A stretch of DNA of 64,000 bases from Atopobiaceae bacterium (GTDB lineage: Bacteria; Actinomycetota; Coriobacteriia; Coriobacteriales; Atopobiaceae), in the NCBI GenBank assembly GCA_017510785.1, contig JAFWMH010000065.1:1-64000 (forward strand). The letters are read 5' to 3'. The first letter of the stretch is position 1. The number at the start of each line of letters is the position of its first letter. Positions 17,427-25,316 of this stretch are shown here, in pieces. The notes beneath the pieces were generated by a model. That model ran no database searches and was not told the DNA's origin. It saw nothing but the letters and a program-made list of their open reading frames with translations. The position numbers and the translations under genes were made by a program.

Positions 17427-17930
17427 ATGGGTGAGGTGAGCGTGGCGACGCGCCACGTGATGCAAGCCAACAAGAGCAAGAACACCAAACCAGAGCTACT
17501 TGTGCGGCAAGCGTTGCGCGCGGGGGGATTGCCGGGATATAGATTGCATTGGAAGAAGTGCGCCGGGCGGCCGGACGTGTGCTACCCGGGACGCAAGGTT
17601 GCCATTTTTGTGAATGGTTGCTTTTGGCATCGATGCCCGCATTGCAACCTTCCCATGCCCAAGAGCAACGTGGCGTTTTGGGAAGCGAAATTCGAACGCA
17701 ACCGCGCGCGCGATAAACGCACCTACGAGGCGCTTGTAAGCGGTGGATGGACGGTGCTCGTGGTATGGGAGTGCGCGCTCAAACGGGGGAGGTTCGATTC
17801 CACCATTGCCCGGCTCATACGTGAGGTCGAACTCGCAACGGTAGGCCTGCTCCCTGCTGGTCGCAAGGTTGAGGTTGGCTACCAAAAGCCCTGGCAACGT
17901 CGAACGGCTTGGAGGCGCTGGCATCCTTAA
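17427..17930 (+). CDS. vsr: Very short patch repair endonuclease (Vsr)
   Basis: 167 residues from ATG 17427, which follows AAGGAGG. Vsr nicks 5' of the T in T:G mismatches that arise from deamination of 5-methylcytosine. Motifs seen: NKSKNTKPELLVRQALRA, GYRLHWKKCAGRPDVCYP (metal-site Asp) and KVAIFVNGCFWHRCPHC (catalytic His plus zinc-binding Cys and His), then VVWECALK. The length and fold match the family. A Dcm-type cytosine methyltransferase, its usual partner, is not in the window. It converges with the sensor-kinase operon. Confidence 0.9.
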   Translation: MGEVSVATRHVMQANKSKNTKPELLVRQALRAGGLPGYRLHWKKCAGRPDVCYPGRKVAIFVNGCFWHRCPHCNLPMPKSNVAFWEAKFERNRARDKRTYEALVSGGWTVLVVWECALKRGRFDSTIARLIREVELATVGLLPAGRKVEVGYQKPWQRRTAWRRWHP

Positions 17931-17971
17931 ACTAAACCGTTTGCGATGTCGGTATGATTCGTGCGACATGG

Positions 17972-18847
17972 CTAGCGTTTGTCTAAGGGAATCATCACGG
18001 TCGCTACGTATTGGCCGTTGTGTTCCCCGAACTCGGCTATACCTTCGTTTCGCAGTGCAATATCATGCACGATGCCGGTACCAAGTCCGTGGAACAGAAC
18101 ACTGGAATCGTTCGTTGCCATATTGCGGCGTAAATTGGCGCCTGGGCGGCACGGATTGCTAACTTCCACAAAGAGCTGACCCGCTCGGATGGAGGAATCC
18201 ACCGTGATGACGGGAGCCTCAGCGCCATCGTTTATCAGTGTTTCGCACTCATGCAAGGCATTATCGATGAGGTTGAAGAAAACCGATGCAATCTCGACGT
18301 CGTCGAGGGGTAGCTCTTCGGGCAGTGTGACGTTTGTGACGAGCGAAACACCCGCACCCTCGCACTGCTTTTTCTTGCTTTGGAGGACCGCCGCAATTAC
18401 CGCGTTTTCGCATGGTGGAGTTTGCACGCGTGATGCCTCGTCCAGTACGCGGTGCAGATGCTTGTTCAAGGTTTGCACGTCGTTGTGTTCTAGAGAGAGT
18501 CGCGAGAGCTCCAGCTCGTGCTCAACCATAAGGGCCACCGACCTTAAGGAGGCTTGGTCACGCAGCGCTCGCTTACGATACTCCTCGAGCGTTTGCTCAT
18601 GCTGCTCCGCTACATCTGCGGAGTAGGACGCCTCAGCCACCTTTAGCATGCGAAGGAGTTGCGCGCCAACGGCCGTGTCGACTATGGCCGAAATCAATAT
18701 GAGGACGGAGCACACTATAACTGAGGTAGGGTCCTGCTGCCCATTCGTGGACATAAATGCATACCATAGCAGCAGGATTTGCATCATGAGTAGCGCGTAG
18801 AGGGCGCAGACTATGAGGAGCCTATTGTTCTTCACTGGCCTCTCCAT
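17972..18847 (-). CDS. Membrane GHKL ATPase protein, catalytic half of a split sensor kinase
   Basis: 291 residues from the ATG at 18847, overlapping the previous gene by 26 bp. Two N-terminal membrane spans (about 9-31 and 42-64) are followed by a coiled coil (70-140) and an AgrC-type HATPase domain: ENAVIAAVLQSKKKQCEGAG, N-box FFNLIDNALHECE (191-203) and G-box FHGLGTGIVHDIALRNEG (252-269). The ATP site thus looks intact. The helical segment that should carry the phosphoacceptor reads LRSVALMVEHELELSRLSLE and lacks the RHD motif of this family. The upstream gene product has RHD but no ATPase. Inference: the two proteins work together. Last gene of the RR-kinase-kinase operon. Confidence 0.82.
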   Translation of the reverse strand: MERPVKNNRLLIVCALYALLMMQILLLWYAFMSTNGQQDPTSVIVCSVLILISAIVDTAVGAQLLRMLKVAEASYSADVAEQHEQTLEEYRKRALRDQASLRSVALMVEHELELSRLSLEHNDVQTLNKHLHRVLDEASRVQTPPCENAVIAAVLQSKKKQCEGAGVSLVTNVTLPEELPLDDVEIASVFFNLIDNALHECETLINDGAEAPVITVDSSIRAGQLFVEVSNPCRPGANLRRNMATNDSSVLFHGLGTGIVHDIALRNEGIAEFGEHNGQYVATVMIPLDKR

Positions 18848-19724
18848 TTGCTGAGTGAGCAATGTAATGCGCTCGTTCCTGCAGTCTGTTGAGGTAAACA
18901 ATCGCCTCCTCAGTGTGATCCTTCTCTGCAAGCTCGCATACGATATTCATTTGGTTTGCGAGGTCGTGTCGCAACCGTCGCACTTCCATCGACCGGTTTA
19001 CTAGCGATTCGATTTCTTCGCGCACGTGTTCGTCATGTTGGATGGCTGCCTCTAGATTGGTGGCCTCGCGGTGCGATTGTGCCGTCTTGCGTGTGAGTTC
19101 AAGGGTTGCGAGACCAATGGCAAAGGCAAGCAGGGTATAGAGCAGCAAGACGAGTGGCAGGGATGTGTTACCGAGTCCCTCCACCGTAAAGTGAAATGAT
19201 GCCAAGAGCGTAATAATGTACGTCCAAAAGAGCAGCGCGACGATGGGCAACCCGAACGTAGTGTCGCGATACTGATCGGCGCTGTTGAATGCGATAATAA
19301 CGGTTTGAAGTAAAATTATAACGATTGGCAACATGATTGCATACAAGAGCGATATGTCGGCGATGTCGGTTCCGTGCAAGTCGGGTATCGTATTCAGACC
19401 TATGAATGCACTCTGAATAAAGTTGCCTATGTACTCGGTAAGAATAACGCATGTGATAATAACGAAGGCACGCGTTACGCGTGCGCGAAGGGGTCCGCGC
19501 GAATAGAGGATGGGAAAGCCCAGAATCAGCAGTGGCCCTGCCAAAAGAATACGCACGATAACTGGCAGGCCGAGTTCGTCAAGAACGAGTGACGCTACCA
19601 TGCCGAGCATACTCACGAACGCGAAAACACGATTCGAGCGCATGTCGAGCAGGTGACAAAAGGCATAGACTACGGCCCCCTCCAAAAACAGGTTCGCAAT
19701 GAGACGGACCATGCCAACCGTCAT
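18822..19724 (-). CDS. Polytopic sensor with phosphoacceptor His but no ATPase domain
   Basis: 300 residues from the ATG at 19724, which overlaps the regulator stop by 4 bp. Six or seven membrane spans fill residues 5-210, then a coiled coil, then the DHp-like helix RRLRHDLANQMNIVCELAEK with His253 in the RHD context used by AgrC/ComD-type kinases. The protein stops about 45 residues later, right after the second DHp helix (EEAIVYLNRLQERAHY), so the whole catalytic ATPase domain is missing. The next gene supplies exactly that domain. This could be a true split kinase or an old frameshift product kept in use; the in-frame stop and ordered overlap favour a stable arrangement. Confidence 0.8.
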   Translation of the reverse strand: MTVGMVRLIANLFLEGAVVYAFCHLLDMRSNRVFAFVSMLGMVASLVLDELGLPVIVRILLAGPLLILGFPILYSRGPLRARVTRAFVIITCVILTEYIGNFIQSAFIGLNTIPDLHGTDIADISLLYAIMLPIVIILLQTVIIAFNSADQYRDTTFGLPIVALLFWTYIITLLASFHFTVEGLGNTSLPLVLLLYTLLAFAIGLATLELTRKTAQSHREATNLEAAIQHDEHVREEIESLVNRSMEVRRLRHDLANQMNIVCELAEKDHTEEAIVYLNRLQERAHYIAHSANGEASEEQ

Positions 19725-20482
19725 GGTATCTCCTTTTTGCGCGAGGGTTTTGGCGCTGAACTGGTAATGCCTTTCGAGGAGAGAAATGCGAGGAGGTCTC
19801 GCTGAACTTCGCGTTCGCGTCGGCGGCTTACGGGCAGCGAGGTGCCATCGAGCAGGAGGAGCTCGCTTTTTTGCAATGACTTGGCATAGCAAAGGTTTAC
19901 GAGAAAGCTGCGATGGCAGCGTGTGAACCATGAAGGGAGCTGTGCCTCAAGGTCGTCGAGCCGCGCGTATGCTACGAAGCTCTTCGTTCCGCAATGCACA
20001 GTCACCTTGTGCATGTTGCTCTCGATATAACGAATGGATGAGACGGCAATAAGATGCTCCTTGTGACCGACTTTTATGCGAAGCATGGGAGGTTGTGCAG
20101 CGGGCAGGGCTGCATATGCACGCCGCAACGCATCGCTTAGCTTTTCGGGGTCGATGGGCTTGAGCAAAAAGTAGACGTGGTTGGTGCGATACACCTCGGT
20201 TGCCTGCGTGAGGTAGCCGCTTGCATATATTACCTGTGTGCCGCTTGAGGGTGGAAAGAGCTGCTGAACCACGTCGATGCCCGAGGGTTGCTCGTCGCCC
20301 ATCATAATATCGGAAATAAGAATATCGATGTGCGTGCCCTGCGAGAGGATTTCGGCAAGCTCCTGCACGGTGCTCGCTTCAAGGATTACGCGTTGGTCGT
20401 CCTCCGGTGCGCATTGTTCAACGAGCTCTCGTATGCGGGCGAGACTTGATGCGTCGTCGTCGAACACGGCGATTGTTGCCAT
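19721..20482 (-). CDS. LytTR-family response regulator (AgrA/ComE type)
   Basis: 253 residues. The receiver domain has the acidic pocket FDDD (Asp8-10), phosphoacceptor Asp58 in ILISDIMMG, and Lys108 in FLLKPID. The LytTR DNA-binding domain (about 135-238) shows VSSIRYIESNMHKVTVHC, FTRCHRSFLVNL and LLDGTSLPVSRRRE. It is the first gene of the operon, followed with overlaps by the two half-kinase genes. AgrA/ComE-type regulators usually answer to peptide signals and bind direct repeats. A perfect 17-bp tandem repeat lies just upstream of this gene. Confidence 0.92.
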   Translation of the reverse strand: MATIAVFDDDASSLARIRELVEQCAPEDDQRVILEASTVQELAEILSQGTHIDILISDIMMGDEQPSGIDVVQQLFPPSSGTQVIYASGYLTQATEVYRTNHVYFLLKPIDPEKLSDALRRAYAALPAAQPPMLRIKVGHKEHLIAVSSIRYIESNMHKVTVHCGTKSFVAYARLDDLEAQLPSWFTRCHRSFLVNLCYAKSLQKSELLLLDGTSLPVSRRREREVQRDLLAFLSSKGITSSAPKPSRKKEIP

Positions 20483-20508
20483 GGGGAGGTTCCTCTCTTA
20501 TTCGACGC

Positions 20509-20542
20509 GAATGCGGGTGACAACTGAATGCGGGTGACAACT
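20509..20542. promoter_or_regulatory. Perfect tandem 17-bp direct repeat upstream of the LytTR gene
   Basis: GAATGCGGGTGACAACT occurs twice head to tail (20509-20525 and 20526-20542). It starts 26 bp before the regulator's start codon, in the expected promoter region of the minus-strand operon. LytTR proteins bind paired direct repeats, so this is a plausible autoregulatory operator. However, the 17-bp period does not keep both sites on one helix face, and the match to the known LytTR box is only partial. Confidence 0.5.
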
Positions 20543-20663
20543 ATTGTAATCCGAAACTGTCGATTTTTGAACCACATATGTCAAATGCCGGATTCTCGGG
20601 TGAAAGTTTCCCCCATACGCTGTAATCTACCTACATAGCTTAATCAAAGCTTACCTTCCCCCT

Positions 20664-20700
20664 GCAAGCGGGACACTCCTTTAAGGAGCGTCCCGCTTGC
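20664..20700. repeat. 37-bp near-perfect palindrome
   Basis: GCAAGCGGGACACTCCTT (20664-20681), one central T, and its complement at 20683-20700 with one mismatch. No T-run follows on either strand. It opens a gene-free repeat region (20640-21160); nothing I can support as coding lies between 20483 and 21507. Confidence 0.75.
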
Positions 20701-20761
20701 GGGTTATATAGGCACTGTGGGCGCGCTGCGGGCGTGTATCGCTTGCGGGTTATATAGGCAC
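20694..20761. repeat. Two direct copies of a 22-bp element
   Basis: The element CGCTTGCGGGTTATATAGGC plus AC occurs at 20694-20715 and again at 20740-20761, a 46-bp spacing. The first copy overlaps the right arm of the 37-bp palindrome. Confidence 0.75.
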
Positions 20762-20766
20762 AAACG

Positions 20767-20960
20767 GCGCCCATTACCAGCATTGGGTGCCAAACGGGAC
20801 ACGTGCGGCCCCGTGCGCTTGTCAATTTGTCCCAAACGACACCCGTTACCAACAATGGGTGCCAAACGGGACATTTGCGGGCGAAAACGCGGGCAATTTG
20901 GCACAAGCGGCACCCATTATTCGGGATAGGTGCCAAATGGGACATCTGGGAGGCGAAGCC
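20767..20960. repeat. Array of three about 70-bp hairpin units (GGTGCCAAACGGGACA family)
   Basis: Three head-to-tail units begin near 20767, 20839 and 20909. Each reads GGCACCCATTA, a short loop, then ATGGGTGCCAAACGGGACA, then a GC-rich spacer, with partial complementarity to TTTGTCCC before the next unit. The pattern is CACCC/GGGTG palindromes with TGTCCC/GGGACA outer arms. The same family appears at 55250-55790. No coding signal is seen. Confidence 0.75.
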
Positions 20961-20992
20961 GCAGGCGAAACGGACCGAATCACCCATTCGTC

Positions 20993-21154
20993 GCACAGGT
21001 CGATATTCCGTCCGATTCTTGCCCGGGCAGGGCGCCGCGTGGGTCGCGGGAGGGCAAATCCTGTTGGAAATGCGACTTGTGCAACTGAAAGGTTTGCACA
21101 GGTCGATATTCCGTCCGATTCGCCAGCGCCGACTTGCATAGGTCGATACTCCGA
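20993..21154. repeat. Three copies of a GCACAGGTCGATATTCCG element
   Basis: A 26-bp sequence beginning GCACAGGTCGATATTCCG occurs exactly at 20993-21018 and 21096-21121. A shorter, diverged copy (GCATAGGTCGATACTCCG) is at 21136-21153. Spacings are 103 and 40 bp. All have the same orientation, in a non-coding stretch upstream of the surface protein gene. Confidence 0.75.
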
Positions 21155-21457
21155 CAGGATTTCGCCCCGGGGACGTCGCGCGGGCCCGCTTTCCGTCGTG
21201 TCGGGTTCCGCGTGAGTCGCACGGATCGCAGTCTCGCGAGATTCCGAGAAGGGGATGCCAGTCGAGCTGCAACTATGAAGCACCTTGCCGAGCAAATCCT
21301 GCGTTTTTTGTTCCACACCGTAACCTCTGCGTGGTTTAGCTTCGCGAGATGGGTATACGTAGTGACGGCACGCAATCAAACGCAACTATCAAACGCAATG
21401 GATGGTATGTTTTTCCGTGAAGGCGTGCCTGCGGGACATGCATGAGAGAAAAGCGGT

Positions 21458-21463
21458 ATACTG
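21458..21463 (+). promoter_or_regulatory. Candidate -10 box of the surface protein gene
   Basis: TATACT at 21458-21463, 45 bp upstream of ATG 21508. The ribosome site GGGAGTGAGG lies between. No clear -35 is visible. Confidence 0.35.
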
Positions 21464-21507
21464 TACTCTCCAACAATGGTATGGATAGGGAGTGAGGAAT
21501 TAGTCCC

Positions 21508-23562
21508 ATGAAATTGCAAGGAATGAGCGTAGCGCGATTTGCGGTTAGTGCCGCATTGGCACTCTCGATGTCGGTCGGCGGCGTGCCGTCGGTTGTTTTT
21601 GCAGAGTCGTTGGAGCCCGCTGTTGAACCGCAGGCTCAACCTGCGACGGAGGAGGCGGCTCTCACTGGCGCATCGGATGCAGCGCCTGAGGCGCAAACCG
21701 CAGGAGATGTGGAAAACTCCGATGCATCCGCAGGAGGGACCGATGCGCCTCAAAGCACAGAAGCCGATGCGCAGGGTTCCTCCGAGGAGACTGGCGGAGA
21801 GGCGACCACCAGTGATGCGACGACGGAGGGTGCCGATGCAACCTCAGCGAACGCAAGCGAAAGTGGCGATGGCGATTCTGCCGAAACCACGGGAACGGAT
21901 GCAGCGGTTGCGGAGTCTGCTGAAACGATCACGGGAACGTGGGGTACCTGCGCATGGGAAATCGATGCTGCGGGAACGCTCACCGTACACCCAGGCACTG
22001 GCGCGGAGCGTTCTGCGGAAGGTTGGCCATGGAGTGCTGAGTCGGGCAAGGTAAAAACAATTCGCTTCATCGAGGAGGCTGGCAACAAGGTTGTGCCACC
22101 TGCAAGCATCGCCGGAACCGAGGACACGGCGTCGCTTTTCTCTGCCCTCAATGCCTTAGAGTCTGCCGACCTTAGCGGCCTTGATTTGTCTGGCGTTACG
22201 GACTTGAGCTACCTCTTTTATGGCTGCGCGAGCCTCAAGAGCGTAACGATGGCTGGCTGCGATACGTCAAACGTAACATCTATGGCCTCTATGTTCCATG
22301 GCTGTGCCGCGCTGGAAGAGTTCGATGCTACCGCCCTCAACACGAAGAGTGTTGAGAACTTCAACGGCATGTTCAAGAATTGTGGCGGTCTCAAGACGCT
22401 TGATGTGGCGGGCTGGGATGTCTCGAATGGCATAGACTTCTCGAGCATGTTTGAAGGCTGCGGAGGAGTCGGTGCGTTCGACGTCTCGCAGTGGAACGTT
22501 TCGCAGGGAAAACTGTTCACGCAGATGTTCTACGGCTGCTCTAGCATAACCGCGCTCGACGTTTCGGGATGGAATACGACGAATGCGGAGAACACGGATT
22601 CCATCATCATGGAATGCAGCGCGCTCAAGCAACTCTCTCGTGGCGAGAATACGAAGAGTTTCGATATGTTCGGTGGCGCAAAGGCAGAGCCCGTAGTAGA
22701 GCCTGGTACGATTGCTCCAGTTTCTGGGATTGGCGCTTGGTATTCCCAAAACGAGCAAAAGTGGTTTGGCAGCCAGGAGATTAACGAGAAACGTACCAAC
22801 ATTGCAGACATATACACAAAAACGGAAGACCCGGTCGAAAAGCCGGAAGAGCGCAAGGTCGAGACGAGCATCGACATTAAGGAAGGCGCAATCAACGTGA
22901 CGTCGAATAACCTCGGCGAGATTGCGTATGGGCTTCTCTCGAGTTCGGAGCAAGGTCGTTTCGATGCCGGCGAAAATGCCAAGGTGTGGCTCGAGGTTGC
23001 TCCGTATACCACGGAAACGGCTGGATATGCGTCGGTTCAGGAAGCACTCAAGGGATTTAGTTATGTGGCGGGAGCAGGCTCCAGTCCCATGTACGACGTA
23101 ACGCTGTGGAAGCAGGTGGGCGACGACACTCCTCGCATGATTGAGGACACGGGGGAAACGGGAGTTCAGCTAACATTTGAAGTGCCCGATGACCTGCGCA
23201 ACAAGGACGAAAACCTTGTACGTACGTACCGCTTGTACAGGCTTCACTTGGCCTCAAACATCAAAGACTACGCGTTCGACCCGCTAGCCGAAACAACCGA
23301 TCCCAACATTGCATGCACGAACAGCAAATTCTCGTACTTCTTCTACACGTACGAAGATAAAGCCGCGGATGGTGGTTCCAAGAGCAACAGCTCGGGCAGT
23401 GGGGTGACTTCGACGCGCACAACTACGCCGAGTACGAGCACAACGCGCAGTGCGACGGCGACCCCGAAAACGGGCGATCCCACAATTGTTGGCTTGGCAG
23501 CGAGCCTGGTTGCCGCGGGAGCCGCTGCGGTTGGCATGGGCGTACGCCGCCGCCGCAAGTAG
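21508..23562 (+). CDS. Cell-wall-anchored DUF285 repeat surface protein
   Basis: 684 residues. The signal peptide (about 1-32) ends near PSVVFA. Then comes a low-complexity stalk rich in Ala, Glu, Thr and Ser (33-145). A DUF285/BspA-like region (about 205-385) contains repeats of the type DTSNVTSMASMFHGCAALEE and WDVSNGIDFSSMFEGCGG, which form leucine-rich-repeat-like solenoids. The C-terminus has the sorting motif TPKTGD (LPXTG variant), a hydrophobic span and RRRRK, so a sortase should attach it to peptidoglycan. No sortase lies in the window. Such proteins mediate host or community contact; the ligand is unknown. Confidence 0.88.
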   Translation: MKLQGMSVARFAVSAALALSMSVGGVPSVVFAESLEPAVEPQAQPATEEAALTGASDAAPEAQTAGDVENSDASAGGTDAPQSTEADAQGSSEETGGEATTSDATTEGADATSANASESGDGDSAETTGTDAAVAESAETITGTWGTCAWEIDAAGTLTVHPGTGAERSAEGWPWSAESGKVKTIRFIEEAGNKVVPPASIAGTEDTASLFSALNALESADLSGLDLSGVTDLSYLFYGCASLKSVTMAGCDTSNVTSMASMFHGCAALEEFDATALNTKSVENFNGMFKNCGGLKTLDVAGWDVSNGIDFSSMFEGCGGVGAFDVSQWNVSQGKLFTQMFYGCSSITALDVSGWNTTNAENTDSIIMECSALKQLSRGENTKSFDMFGGAKAEPVVEPGTIAPVSGIGAWYSQNEQKWFGSQEINEKRTNIADIYTKTEDPVEKPEERKVETSIDIKEGAINVTSNNLGEIAYGLLSSSEQGRFDAGENAKVWLEVAPYTTETAGYASVQEALKGFSYVAGAGSSPMYDVTLWKQVGDDTPRMIEDTGETGVQLTFEVPDDLRNKDENLVRTYRLYRLHLASNIKDYAFDPLAETTDPNIACTNSKFSYFFYTYEDKAADGGSKSNSSGSGVTSTRTTTPSTSTTRSATATPKTGDPTIVGLAASLVAAGAAAVGMGVRRRRK

Positions 23563-23587
23563 TGCTCATCAGCATCTAACACACTGA

Positions 23588-23625
23588 AAAGCCCCAATGG
23601 CCATATTCGCGGCCGTTGGGGCTTT
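23588..23625. terminator. Bidirectional rho-independent terminator
   Basis: AAAGCCCCAATGGCC (23588-23602) pairs with GGCCGTTGGGGCTTT (23611-23625) with one mismatch and an 8-nt loop. The outer A/T tracts have the correct polarity on both strands. It lies between the convergent DUF285 gene and the ROK-like gene. Confidence 0.85.
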
Positions 23626-23665
23626 GCCTTAGTGCTTATCTCGCGCGAGTACTATAGCGGGATTG

Positions 23666-25093
23666 CTATGCCAGGCGTCCCAGGCAAAGAGCAGCTGCGC
23701 CCAGGTACATGCAATCGCGATAATCGTTGATTCCCACGAGCTCTGGAATGCAGTACATGGGTAATCTGCGCTCGAGGTCGCGCCGAATCGTCTCCACGTC
23801 GTTTATGGCGTTTACGGCGATGTATGCCACGTCGGGCGATACGGTGCCAATGCTTGCGAGGATTACGTTACGTGTGATGCGCGAAAGTCCTTCGGCAGTC
23901 CACACGGAAGCAGCGTATCCACCTTCGTACTTGAAGAGTCGTTGATAAAACTTCGGTTCGCCCGCAAGGTTGTAGCGCCCCGTTACGAGTTGACCGTTAA
24001 CGATGGTGCCTTGTCCGCCGTTTTTGTGTCCGAGTTGATGACGATACAGCATGAGATTTTCGTGTTCGGCATCGAGCATATAGCATCCCATGGCGGCGGC
24101 GTTGCAGTTATTCTCCATGAACACGGGAATGCCGTAGTGCTTGTTGAGTCTCTCTGCGAGGTCGTAGTCGCGCACGCCAAGACTGGGGAGGTTCATTGAG
24201 GCGAAGTTCACAACACCTGGCGTTACGAACCCCATGGCGTCGAGTTCGTTCACGCGGATTCCCTCAAGTCCAAGCATGGTAAAAAAGTCGTGAAGGTCGT
24301 CCATGGAGAGACGCGACTTGGTGAGGGCCCCGCGCGTTTGCACGACATCACCTTCATAAACGCGATACCCAAGGCGTACTCTGCTATCGCAGTACATGAC
24401 GTTGGTTATCAGAACGCGGCCTTCGGCGGGGAAGGGACGTACCGATTGCCTGCATGCGGAATAACATGAGGGAGTGTCTACTTCGTGCAGCGTTTCCAGC
24501 AGCAGTCCAACTATGGCCTTTCCATCGTTGTTTTGGAATGCTGCCTGCGGAATTGCCAAGGAAACGGAATCGGGATGCAGCGTATGAATGCTTTGCGCAA
24601 ATTCGCCTATGCCGGGCGTGAGCATGATGGCGGTGTACTCCGCACTCAACTTGTGAGGCGCTCCAATGGGGAATGCGTCGAAGGCATACGGAACCGAAAG
24701 CTTTGACGCCGCCGTCGTGAGTGCGTCGAGAAGATTCTCGACACGTTCCCCCAGCGCATGATACACGAGAACCCGCACGGGACCGAGACGAACTTGTCGT
24801 TCGAGGGTTTGCGACATCTCCAAAAAGAGCTTGTGTGCACGTCGCGTGTCGCGCAGCTCGAAGCGCGTATAGAACGATGGCTCATGCGCGTCTTCGCGTG
24901 CTATGCGAAGCTCGACGATTTGAGCCTGCGAGGTATCGCGAAGAGGAATGAGGGTTACCGTTGCCGTCGTGTCGCCCATCGTGACGCCCCAGCAATCGTA
25001 GCCGAGTTGCTCCATAGGACGTTCACAAATCGTACGTGTTTGTATCCATGAACAATAGTCCCGAGCCAGTGTGTCCACGAAACCCCTCCTCAT
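23666..25093 (-). CDS. ROK-family-like protein lacking catalytic residues
   Basis: 475 residues. The C-terminal half (about 225-475) follows the ROK sugar-kinase/repressor layout: GFVTPGVVN (287-295), IPVFMENNCNAAAMG (322-336) and GTIVNGQLVTGRYNLAGE (362-379). Two key features are changed. The phosphate loop DIGGT is replaced by a YCDSRVR stretch, and the catalytic Asp of ENDANAA is Asn329 here. The zinc CxCG motif is also absent. The N-terminal 220 residues have no motif I recognise and no clear HTH. It is probably a sugar sensor or pseudokinase. The start could be ATG 25093 or GTG 25078, which has AGGAGGGG just before it. Confidence 0.7.
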   Translation of the reverse strand: MRRGFVDTLARDYCSWIQTRTICERPMEQLGYDCWGVTMGDTTATVTLIPLRDTSQAQIVELRIAREDAHEPSFYTRFELRDTRRAHKLFLEMSQTLERQVRLGPVRVLVYHALGERVENLLDALTTAASKLSVPYAFDAFPIGAPHKLSAEYTAIMLTPGIGEFAQSIHTLHPDSVSLAIPQAAFQNNDGKAIVGLLLETLHEVDTPSCYSACRQSVRPFPAEGRVLITNVMYCDSRVRLGYRVYEGDVVQTRGALTKSRLSMDDLHDFFTMLGLEGIRVNELDAMGFVTPGVVNFASMNLPSLGVRDYDLAERLNKHYGIPVFMENNCNAAAMGCYMLDAEHENLMLYRHQLGHKNGGQGTIVNGQLVTGRYNLAGEPKFYQRLFKYEGGYAASVWTAEGLSRITRNVILASIGTVSPDVAYIAVNAINDVETIRRDLERRLPMYCIPELVGINDYRDCMYLGAAALCLGRLA

Positions 25094-25316
25094 AAATTCC
25101 TTCCTGCAACCTCGCAGTACCGCGCGACTTCTCGCTCAAAGGTCCTTCTTTTGCCACGGACGGTTATGCTTGTGGGTGGAGGAGAAGACCTCGCCGGTGG
25201 AATCGCACTCTTTAAAACGAATTGCATACATACAACAATACCGCACCGTTACGGAATGAGACAAGAGCCTTGCGCCCAAACGCAAGTTTGGGTACAGTTT
25301 TCGCAGGAGGTTCATC

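Noticed and set aside
20846..21385. Open frames on both strands through the repeat region, up to 179 codons
   Set aside because: Their sequence is just the repeats translated (GTH/CRLGQI-type reiterations), and no ribosome site or family motif exists.
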